Below are positions 6,901-11,634 of a DNA stretch of 11,634 nt, one piece after another (within the stretch, counting starts at the first letter, position 1; each line of letters begins with the position of its first letter). A program made the translations under genes and the position numbers. The notes under the pieces are model-generated. The model was not told where the DNA came from. It made no database searches and saw only the letters and a list, made by a program, of their open reading frames with translations. This stretch comes from a bacterium. GTDB taxonomy: Bacteria > UBP14 > UBA6098. The stretch lies in NCBI GenBank assembly GCA_030642425.1, contig DAOWNU010000016.1, forward strand, positions 1 through 11,634, given 5' to 3'.

Positions 6901-7620
6901 CCCTATAATCCTGTCCACTGTTAGTAGTTTCAGCGAATTTAGAAATTCCTCGAATCCAACCGTCTTGTCCACCGGAAACAGCGTGGAGATGTTTCCAACG
7001 GCAACCAGTTTGCCCTCGTCGGGATAGACGACGGTTCGGTTTTTGCCGGAATCTTTGGCGTGGTAAAGGGCCTCGTCGGCCCTTTTAAAAAGGTTCTCAT
7101 AGTCGCGGGCGTCGATAGGGTAATTCGCTATTCCGATACTGACGCCGATAACCACCTCATTATTGTCTCCGACATCGATCGGCGAGTCGGAAAGCCGTTC
7201 GATAAGCCCGTCGAGGATAGCTTTCGCCTGAGCTTTGCTGTGATCGCGAAAAACGACCGTGAATTCGTCCCCGGCAAACCGAATCGGGATACCCTTATCC
7301 CCGACACGTTCCGAAATTGCCTCCGCAAAGAACTGTAAAAGCGTGTCGCCGGCCATGTGGCCGTAAGTGTCGTTGACACTCTTGAAACCGTCGAGGTCGA
7401 GCATCGCGAGTGTTACGCTCCCGCTCCTTTTCGACGCCATGTTAATAAACAGGGGAACGCGATTTCGCAGGAACCGCCGGTTTTTCAGGCCGGTAAGCTC
7501 ATCTGAGAACGCGAGTCGGCGCAGCTCCTCTTCCGAAGGTTCAGAAATTGAATCCTGGACCTCGAGGTTCTCTTGAACCGACTGCGAAATTTGTTCCTGT
7601 TCTTCTTCGACCATGCTCAC
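3949..7620 (-). CDS. Large fusion: GGDEF (AGDEF) + STAND/AAA ATPase + HEAT-repeat protein
   Basis: A cytosolic 1223-residue signalling or scaffold protein. After an acidic, glutamine-rich N-terminus, residues about 36-200 form a GGDEF domain: DELTGLKNRRF, LDLDGFKSVND (74-84, metal and substrate residues present), RFAGDEF (signature A116-F120) and ADEALYHAKDSGKN. The first glycine of GGDEF is alanine; some AGDEF enzymes are active, so diguanylate cyclase activity is possible. An inhibitory RxxD site is not clearly in place (RVGD at 105-108 is two residues too far away). Residues 230-600 form a predicted ATPase: Walker A GPRGSGKT (252-259), Walker B LIVIDNA (375-381), GGNPLFIEEL (477-486), then a winged-helix-like part. 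Residues 620-680 look TPR-like. Residues 690-840 resemble a domain seen with bacterial HEAT proteins (ALRLYPRENENVEKA; AILVNGQ; GLTKIELDDFL). A low-complexity linker follows (about 905-945), then HEAT repeats from about 970 to the end. The GTG at 7620 overlaps the recG stop (GTGA); an ATG two codons later is the alternative start. Confidence 0.85.
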   Translation of the reverse strand: MSMVEEEQEQISQSVQENLEVQDSISEPSEEELRRLAFSDELTGLKNRRFLRNRVPLFINMASKRSGSVTLAMLDLDGFKSVNDTYGHMAGDTLLQFFAEAISERVGDKGIPIRFAGDEFTVVFRDHSKAQAKAILDGLIERLSDSPIDVGDNNEVVIGVSIGIANYPIDARDYENLFKRADEALYHAKDSGKNRTVVYPDEGKLVAVGNISTLFPVDKTVGFEEFLNSLKLLTVDRIIGENSVPELPVIFGPRGSGKTRILNELRKIAEQMGHGVIFAAGQPESSRPYIALIKAFGEKLRRDPVLLTEIAGEFTFEEKKELTKNIPELAELPDPPGEDFNGTGRTGRAGENVDTLIFKALNKILFGILRKGRQLIVIDNAQSVDTTSLGFLDSFMTEFPQSEIDLVFAINASSESEFENNMMHFLGGMARTAQIAEITRLKIPPLTAKDIAGMLYEITGRIDYPMENLDILTERSGGNPLFIEELLKLLIERGLIEYDGADWITKSFSSEDLPKSLSELLSERAEKLSEDDKKILKQAAAIGETFDIKLLSKLAEVDEHVALDALERSRQADIIHEVPGEEADFSFNSESTRKTFYSLWDEQERKNVHLDIAELEIELNPGREDEVIGKLAHHFQQAERWDKAAELIMQSRERVAQARIPEATRRMLQRRAFIDDMAKESTLEMEDIGRAIKAFRNVKVSIQALRLYPRENENVEKAITRAFDGISGFFSKTEALTFSITREAILVNGQMPGPEQADPHLANEFYNLLNPYNLQGIVLIRGLTKIELDDFLVIFKEKPENVVDGWDQIIEEKKLQHTKPNHKTHIAMGERKVILGGDSVVVETPEKTGDSASVELTRQALDNIKSLIDDFKEESAELVKTMREGGASENSTEKLLAVLQNLSGYIPAEERAPAGSPVGGAAETKGEKQPVAEAGEPKKEPIETEFGEISEISRKEFKDSSIFGELSPIQNWIADLSSTDKLTKARAAQNLVKAGEKAIDSCQKAIVSSEDSNLIRLLAMILQKIEPQGREAFTKTLESDRETVSICKFVSVADVFKDVPAVQERIASLLTHPAVSVREATIEAMSRFSQDVVNSAAKSAFGSDENSIRMTAAYAIGRLHLSALLPDLLGNCTRDSLLKKLPDTAFGLVSIRALGNFDTPEVYETLVSISKSAGFFGKNLPDNLRLESVRALGRLGTDAAKRALKIIAKSGGKNVGGMAKSLL

Positions 7621-9680
7621 ACCGCGGATTGAATTATATCTTTCGACTTACTAATATAATCTATTCCACGCTTAAAACCAATATTTTTATCCAGAGAAAG
7701 TTCCGGGTCGCCGGAAATTATATTTTCGGATAATTTTCTTGCGGCGTCGAGAAGTTCCGGCATTCGCATCGGGTCCGCGAATTTGAAATCGAAACGCCCG
7801 GCCTGCGCGTGGCTCAGCAATTCGCCCTCGCCACGCTCCATCAGATCGAGCCGCGCGATCTCGAAACCGTTATCGGTTTTGCAGAATTTTTCGAGCCTTT
7901 TCCAGTTGCGCGAGCCACGCGATTTATCGGTGAGAAGAATGCAATATCCACGCTTTTTCGCCCTTCCGATTCTTCCGCGAAGCTGGTGTAGCTGCGCAAG
8001 CCCGAAATTTTCGGCGTGTTCGATAAGCATAACCGAGGCCTCCGGAACGTCCAGTCCAATCTCGACAAGGCTCGTCGTGGCGAGGATCGGTCGCGTGCCC
8101 GAGCGAAATTTCTGGAAAATCGCGTTTTTATCTTTTGCGGACATCCCGCCGTGCAGAAGCGCGACCTTGCCGGGATATTTGGTGTCGAATTCGCAAAAGC
8201 CATATTCGGCGGCGGAATGATCTTTTCCCTTTATTTTCGGATGAACAACGAAAATTCTCTCGCCCGCATCTATCCTCTCGCCGATAAAATCCCACACGGT
8301 CTCCCGCGCGGAGCATTCTCTTAAAAAGCTCTTTGAACCTGCTCTTTGTGAGGGAAATTCCCCGAGGACGATAGGTTCGAGATCGCCGTAGAACGCGAGC
8401 GCCGCGGTTCTCGGGATGGGCGTCGCGCTGAGCATAAGGACGTGCGCGCCGGTCCGTTCGGGCAGAGCCAATCTCTGGCGAACCCCGAGTCGATGCTGCT
8501 CGTCGATAATTATCAGACCGAGCCGCTTGAATTTTATTTTCGGGGAGAGCAAGGCCTGCGTGCCGATTACAATATCGACCTCTCCCGATCTCAGACGCTC
8601 TCTCAATCCCGGCGAGCACGATTCCCCGGTGAGAAGGCCCACGCTCACGCCGAATTGCGCCGTCAAATCGGCGAACAGGTCGGCGTGCTGGCGCGAGACG
8701 AGAAGGCTCGGCACGATCACCACAACCTGCAGGCCCGAATCGACCGCCGCAGATGCCGCAAGCATGGCGAGGACTGTTTTGCCGGAGCCGACGTCGCCGT
8801 TGAGGAGCAGCATCGAGCAGCCCGGCGAGCGGAAAATTTCGAGAATCGATTTCAGCGCGTCGATTTGGCCGGATGTTAGCCTATACGGCAGCGATTTTTT
8901 TACCGCCTCGAAAATCTTGCCGGACTCGACCGGCCCGGCGTTTTTGTCCAGACCGGCCTTGCGCCTGCGGATTGAAAAAACGATTTGCAGAAGCAAAAGT
9001 TCACCGAAAGCGAGTCGGCGGCGCGCGAGTTCGAGCTTTTTCCAATTTTCCGGATTATGCAGAATTCTAAAACTTTTTTCGAGCGTCGGCAGCCCAAGTT
9101 CGCGGGCCATTTTTTCGGGGATCGGGTCTTCGATTGCGCCGAGGTTTTTAAAGGCCTCCATGACTAATTTAGTGCGGCTCCGACGGCCGATTTTCGCCTC
9201 GACCAGTGATTTATAATTACGATATACCGGGATGATTTTTTCGTCGCCCTCCGAAGAAAACTCGAATTCGGGATGCTGAAAAACCGGAATGCCGTCCTCT
9301 ATCCGAACAGCTCCCCAGACGAGCAATTCTTCTCCGGGGCGGAATTTTTCTGCCATCCAGCGGGGAGAGGTGAAAAAAATCAGCGTCGCTCGCCCGGAAT
9401 TATCCCGGACAGAAACCCGAATTGTCCCGCGGCGGCCATGGGGATGAAAATTCACTTTTTCGACAGACACAAGCGCGGTCGAAATCTCACCGTCCTCGCA
9501 TTCGGCGAGCGATATTGCGGCTTTGCGATAAACATATTTCGCCGGGAAATCGAGAATAATATCGGCAATCGTCTCGATATTTGCCGCTAGCAGGGCTTTT
9601 TGTCGAACGGGGCCAATTCCCGGAAGCGTTTGGACGCCGTTATGTATGAACTCGTTATTTGAAGAATAAATCTCCCACAT
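7617..9680 (-). CDS. recG: ATP-dependent DNA helicase RecG
   Basis: A superfamily-2 helicase that remodels stalled forks and branched recombination intermediates. Numbered from the ATG at 9680 (687 residues, normal for RecG): the wedge/OB region begins LPGIGPVRQKAL, with HPEFEF (136-141) and IIPVY; the helicase core has YRLTSGQ, Walker A GDVGSGKT (295-302), DEQHRLGVRQR (393-403), SATPIPRT (418-425), HGGMSAKDK, TTSLVEIGLDVPEA, FGLAQLHQLRGRIGRA (559-574), and the RecG-specific C-terminal block LDLMERGEGELLSHAQAGRFDF. The frame is open back to a TTG at 9716, but that extension (HFFPIALYSNI) would be read from inside the likely promoter, so the ATG at 9680 is preferred. No ribosome binding site precedes it. 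The recG stop overlaps the GTG start of the large GGDEF/ATPase gene, so the two are co-transcribed and probably translationally coupled. Confidence 0.95.
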   Translation of the reverse strand: MWEIYSSNNEFIHNGVQTLPGIGPVRQKALLAANIETIADIILDFPAKYVYRKAAISLAECEDGEISTALVSVEKVNFHPHGRRGTIRVSVRDNSGRATLIFFTSPRWMAEKFRPGEELLVWGAVRIEDGIPVFQHPEFEFSSEGDEKIIPVYRNYKSLVEAKIGRRSRTKLVMEAFKNLGAIEDPIPEKMARELGLPTLEKSFRILHNPENWKKLELARRRLAFGELLLLQIVFSIRRRKAGLDKNAGPVESGKIFEAVKKSLPYRLTSGQIDALKSILEIFRSPGCSMLLLNGDVGSGKTVLAMLAASAAVDSGLQVVVIVPSLLVSRQHADLFADLTAQFGVSVGLLTGESCSPGLRERLRSGEVDIVIGTQALLSPKIKFKRLGLIIIDEQHRLGVRQRLALPERTGAHVLMLSATPIPRTAALAFYGDLEPIVLGEFPSQRAGSKSFLRECSARETVWDFIGERIDAGERIFVVHPKIKGKDHSAAEYGFCEFDTKYPGKVALLHGGMSAKDKNAIFQKFRSGTRPILATTSLVEIGLDVPEASVMLIEHAENFGLAQLHQLRGRIGRAKKRGYCILLTDKSRGSRNWKRLEKFCKTDNGFEIARLDLMERGEGELLSHAQAGRFDFKFADPMRMPELLDAARKLSENIISGDPELSLDKNIGFKRGIDYISKSKDIIQSAV

Positions 9681-9688
9681 AATATTTG

Positions 9689-9716
9689 AGTATAATGCGA
9701 TGGGGAAAAAATGCAA
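9689..9716 (-). promoter_or_regulatory. Candidate sigma-70-type promoter of recG with almost no leader
   Basis: On the minus strand TTGCAT (9716-9711) is followed after 16 nt by TATACT (9694-9689, five of six matches to TATAAT). Only eight bases (CAAATATT) separate the -10 from the recG ATG. Transcription would therefore start within a few bases of the ATG, consistent with the lack of a Shine-Dalgarno sequence and with a leaderless mRNA. The -35 match is weak (three of six). Confidence 0.4.
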
Positions 9717-9807
9717 GTCTGGAAACGGGAAGCGCGAAAATTTCCGGTTGAGATAAGCGTCGTTTTTTCTTGACAGATTTTGCGCTTGGGTGGGTTTTTG
9801 ACATAAT

Positions 9808-10101
9808 TTGCCCGAAAAAGTGGGTGAAAATCACCACAAGGAAGCCAAAAATCACTTCAAGGAAGGCTTAAAACACTTAAAGGAAGCCGAAAATCACTTC
9901 AAGGAAGGCCCAAAACACTTCAAGGAAGCCAAAAAACACTTAAAGGAAGGCCCAAATCACTTCAAGGAGGCCAAAAAACACTTCAAGGAAGAGCCAAATC
10001 ACTTCAAGGAAGACATTAATCACTTCAAGGGACTCTTTGTTTCACTTCAAGGAGACTTAGAACCACAACGACTTATGTCGAATCTCGGAAAATACTATTG
10101 A
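9808..10101 (+). CDS. Possible heptad-repeat peptide encoded by the 21-bp array (doubtful)
   Basis: A 97-codon frame from a TTG at 9808 reads through the 21-bp array as 7-residue repeats of the type EAKNHFK / EGPKHFK, about nine times, then an unrelated tail (GLFVSLQ...GKYY). If made, it would be a small, very basic, histidine- and lysine-rich, amphipathic helical peptide without signal or membrane segment. Against it: the only Met codon is near the end, the TTG (or GTG at 9820) lacks a ribosome binding site, and the repeat unit is free of stop codons in most frames anyway, so the open frame is weak evidence. Third-position changes such as AAT/AAA and TTC/TTA change the residue, while only one silent change (GAA/GAG) is seen among good copies. 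I list it as an option, not a firm gene. Confidence 0.25.
   Translation: MPEKVGENHHKEAKNHFKEGLKHLKEAENHFKEGPKHFKEAKKHLKEGPNHFKEAKKHFKEEPNHFKEDINHFKGLFVSLQGDLEPQRLMSNLGKYY
9841..10029 (+). repeat. Tandem 21-bp repeat array (nine units, 42-bp alternation)
   Basis: Nine consecutive 21-bp units with core CAC TTC AAG GAA (some CAC TTA AAG). Odd units mostly read GAAGCCAAA before the core, even ones GAAGGCCCA, giving a 42-bp higher-order period. The last two units drift (GAGCCA, GACATT). A decayed unit precedes the array (9820-9840). Another CACTTCAAGGA core follows at 10043, spaced 22 nt instead of 21. Each good unit holds CTTCAAGGAAG, where CTTC and GAAG are mutually complementary. The 21-bp period equals two turns of B-DNA, so a bound protein would recur on one face. 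The array lies between the divergent recG promoter and rhuM. Confidence 0.9.
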
Positions 10102-10322
10102 CTTATATGATAATTTTATGATAACCATAACTTAACAATGCAAACTAACGGGAAACGGAAAACATAACAGCCAAAAAAAATCTAAACGCAAGATTTCACT
10201 TGACCGGAAAGGAAGCGATAGTTTTATTATTGATATGATCGGCAATGGGCACAGCATACGGCGAGAAGAATACGGGTTGAAAGGCGAGGTTTTATCCGAG
10301 TCAAATTAGAAAAGGAAATACA
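10102..10322 (+). other. Upstream region of rhuM
   Basis: About 220 nt of AT-rich sequence with no convincing gene. A 24-codon frame (10235-10309, ATG to TAG) ends 13 nt before rhuM but has no ribosome binding site. The best promoter candidates are TTGACC (10200-10205) with TTTATT after 17 nt or TATTAT after 19 nt, and a TTGACT at 10098 with poor -10 partners. AAGGA sits six bases before the rhuM ATG. Together with the spacer from 9717 and the repeat array, the gene-free stretch between recG and rhuM is about 600 nt. Confidence 0.5.
10200..10230 (+). promoter_or_regulatory. Candidate promoter of rhuM
   Basis: TTGACC (five of six matches to TTGACA) at 10200-10205 followed by the overlapping -10 options TTTATT (17-nt spacer) and TATTAT (19-nt spacer, five of six matches). 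The start point would fall near 10236, leaving a leader of about 85 nt. Judged by eye only. Confidence 0.3.
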
Positions 10323-11360
10323 ATGACAAAAAATCTGCCAATGAAAAACAAATCGGAAATTCTGCTCTATCAAACGGAAAGCGGGCAAACGAGAATCGAA
10401 GTCCGCCTTGTGGATGAGACTGTCTGGCTGACACAAAGATTAATGGCTGAGCTGTTTCAAACGACGAAACAGAATATAAGTCTCCATATTCAAAACGTTT
10501 ATGAAGAGGGTGAATTGGCACCACAGGCAACTGTCAAGGAATTCTTGACAGTTCGAATTGAAGGCAATCGAGAAGTCAAAAGGTCGATTGATTACTACAA
10601 CCTCGATATGATTATCTCCATCGGCTATCGCATCAAATCGCGTGTCGCAACACGTTTTCGCCAATGGGCGACACAACAACTGCGCGAGTATATCGTGAAA
10701 GGCTTTGTGCTCGATGACGAACGCCTGAAAAATCCCGACCTTCCCTTCGATTATTTCGACGAACTGCTTCGCCGCATACAGGATATCCGAACGTCCGAAC
10801 GGCGCTTCTATCTGAAAATCACCGATATTTTTGCCACAAGTATCGACTACGACCCCGGCGCGGAATCGAGTATCGATTTTTTCAAAACCGTGCAGAACAA
10901 GATGCACTGGGCAATAACGGGAAAAACCGCCGCCGAAATTATCCATAACAGAGCCGATTCCACAAGACCGAATATGGGGCTTACAAGCTGGCGCGGCGAT
11001 AAAATCCGAAAGTCCGATGTAACTATTGCAAAAAACTATCTCGATGAGAACGAACTGCACGCGTTGAACAACCTTGTCGAGCAGTATCTTGTTTTTGCGG
11101 AGGGGCGGGCGATGCGCAGAATACCGATATATATGAGCGAGTGGATTGAAAAATTGAATGCGTTCCTTCAGCTTAACGAGCGAAACATTCTGGAAAATGC
11201 GGGCAAAATTTCGCACATATTGGCGAAAGAACTGGCGGAATCGGAATATGAAAAATTTCATCGCGAACAAATCCGCCTGTCCGATGCGGGGAGGAGCGAT
11301 TTCGATAGCGCCGTGAAACAAATTGAAGCGCGGAAAAGGCAAATCGAAGATGGCGATTAG
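10323..11360 (+). CDS. RhuM family protein
   Basis: A 345-residue soluble protein of the RhuM family, named after a Salmonella pathogenicity-island gene and common on genomic islands and near mobile elements; its molecular role is not settled. Visible family marks: a short N-terminal strand region, then VRLVDETVWLTQ (27-38), a helix-turn-helix-like stretch MAELFQTTKQNISLHI (41-56), the acidic NVYEEGEL (58-65), YYNLDMIISIGYRI (91-104), FRQWATQQLREYIVKGF (112-128), and a long C-terminal helical region. The resemblance of the N-terminal part to phage antirepressor-type DNA-binding domains suggests a regulatory role (inference). AAGGA six bases upstream supports the ATG at 10323; a second ATG six codons later is possible. 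It is the only complete gene on the plus strand in the window. The length is normal for the family and it looks intact. Confidence 0.88.
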   Translation: MTKNLPMKNKSEILLYQTESGQTRIEVRLVDETVWLTQRLMAELFQTTKQNISLHIQNVYEEGELAPQATVKEFLTVRIEGNREVKRSIDYYNLDMIISIGYRIKSRVATRFRQWATQQLREYIVKGFVLDDERLKNPDLPFDYFDELLRRIQDIRTSERRFYLKITDIFATSIDYDPGAESSIDFFKTVQNKMHWAITGKTAAEIIHNRADSTRPNMGLTSWRGDKIRKSDVTIAKNYLDENELHALNNLVEQYLVFAEGRAMRRIPIYMSEWIEKLNAFLQLNERNILENAGKISHILAKELAESEYEKFHREQIRLSDAGRSDFDSAVKQIEARKRQIEDGD

Positions 11361-11451
11361 GAGAAACGGCGCGGGTTCTTATGCGGATTAATATAAACAG
11401 TGTTAGATCACAAGGGAAAATGGCACATAAACACAACAAAGGAGACTAATA

Positions 11452-11634
11452 ATGTCTTTTCGAAATTCATTCTTCTATATGGCAGGTCTTATATTCTTAG
11501 TATTGGCCAAGGTTAAGAATATCATTAAGGGGTATTCATCACCAAAGCCATTCGATATATCTGAGAGTGAACGATGTATTGAATACGACATTCACGTTGT
11601 TGAGCACTGGTTGTCTCATCTCCGAGAATATACG
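11452..11634 (+). CDS. Partial gene, N-terminus only; possibly a SAM-dependent methyltransferase
   Basis: The frame opens at ATG 11452, with AAAGGAG seven bases upstream, and runs off the window after 61 codons. The visible part has a hydrophobic patch (about 8-19, MAGLIFLVLAKV), a basic stretch (KVKNIIKG), then a polar region with SESERCIEYDIHVVEHWLSHLREY. The last block resembles the helix just before SAM motif I (often followed by KGK-x-VLELGPG) in some class I methyltransferases of polysaccharide or lipid modification loci. That motif lies beyond the edge, so the call is tentative. Codons such as AAG, GTT, TCA and TTA are more frequent than in the recG block, hinting at a different origin. 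It lies 91 nt after rhuM on the same strand. Confidence 0.5.
   Translation, partial: MSFRNSFFYMAGLIFLVLAKVKNIIKGYSSPKPFDISESERCIEYDIHVVEHWLSHLREYT

Noticed and set aside
8416..9216. 266-codon plus-strand open frame
   Set aside because: Antisense shadow of recG; serine/arginine-rich low-quality translation.
9721..9745. GGAAA...TTTCC inverted repeat upstream of recG
   Set aside because: Five base pairs with a 15-nt loop is within chance expectation.
9841..10029. CRISPR array
   Set aside because: The 21-bp units follow each other directly; there are no spacers.
10235..10309. 24-codon leader peptide before rhuM
   Set aside because: No ribosome binding site and no recognisable attenuator features; chance frames of this length are common.
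10440..11342. 300-codon minus-strand open frame
   Set aside because: It lies entirely opposite rhuM; the translation is rich in F, H, R and C with no recognisable domain, while the plus strand gives a clear family match.
1..11634. tRNA, rRNA or riboswitch
   Set aside because: I saw no cloverleaf-like or conserved ribosomal stretches and no recognised riboswitch core; covariance-model searching could not be run.

Overview
The window looks like a chromosomal piece of a Gram-negative-type bacterium from a poorly sampled lineage, probably read from a metagenome. A secreted beta-propeller protein ends in a type-IX-secretion-like C-terminal sorting domain (an NPFN motif, then a W-x-P ... SGIYLVK stretch). 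That domain is common in Bacteroidetes/Chlorobi/Fibrobacteres relatives and in many candidate phyla of that neighbourhood (Zixibacteria, WOR-3, Eisenbacteria, Cloacimonetes). The intergenic gaps carry short repeats rather than recognisable genes. Naming a phylum would need a search; the placement is inference.

Left block (about 169-2772, all on the minus strand, read right to left): a DUF1844 protein, a protein-L-isoaspartate methyltransferase (pcm) with an unusual hydrophobic N-terminus, a small three-helix membrane protein, and the secreted LVIVD-type propeller. The first three overlap or touch (14-nt overlap, then a TTGA start/stop overlap) and the fourth follows after 36 nt, so they are probably one operon with an envelope or protein-maintenance flavour. 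A perfect hairpin followed by a short T-run lies at 13-36.

Middle block (2773-9716): an isolated DUF366 gene sits between two repeat-rich spacers. Each spacer is built from degenerate 7-nt units facing each other around a GTCATTC...GGAATCC palindrome. Beyond it, recG and a very large 1223-residue protein form a tight minus-strand operon joined by a GTGA overlap. The large protein has a GGDEF domain (AGDEF variant), a STAND/AAA-type ATPase, a helical region, a domain seen in bacterial HEAT-repeat proteins, and C-terminal HEAT repeats. It is the most unusual protein here: it joins cyclic-dinucleotide-type chemistry to an NTP switch and a scaffold, co-expressed with a branched-DNA helicase. A plausible recG promoter leaves almost no leader, so recG may be translated from a leaderless mRNA.

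Right block (9717-11634, plus strand): a tandem array of 21-bp units (nine good copies, in a 42-bp alternation) lies between recG and a rhuM-family gene. It can be read as a heptad-repeat peptide, but the reading frame lacks a convincing start, and the last core copy is spaced by 22 nt instead of 21. A DNA-level or RNA-level role is at least as likely. The RhuM protein is complete. The window ends 61 codons into another gene, perhaps a SAM-dependent methyltransferase, with codon choice that looks different from the recG block. This end looks like accessory DNA next to a conserved block.
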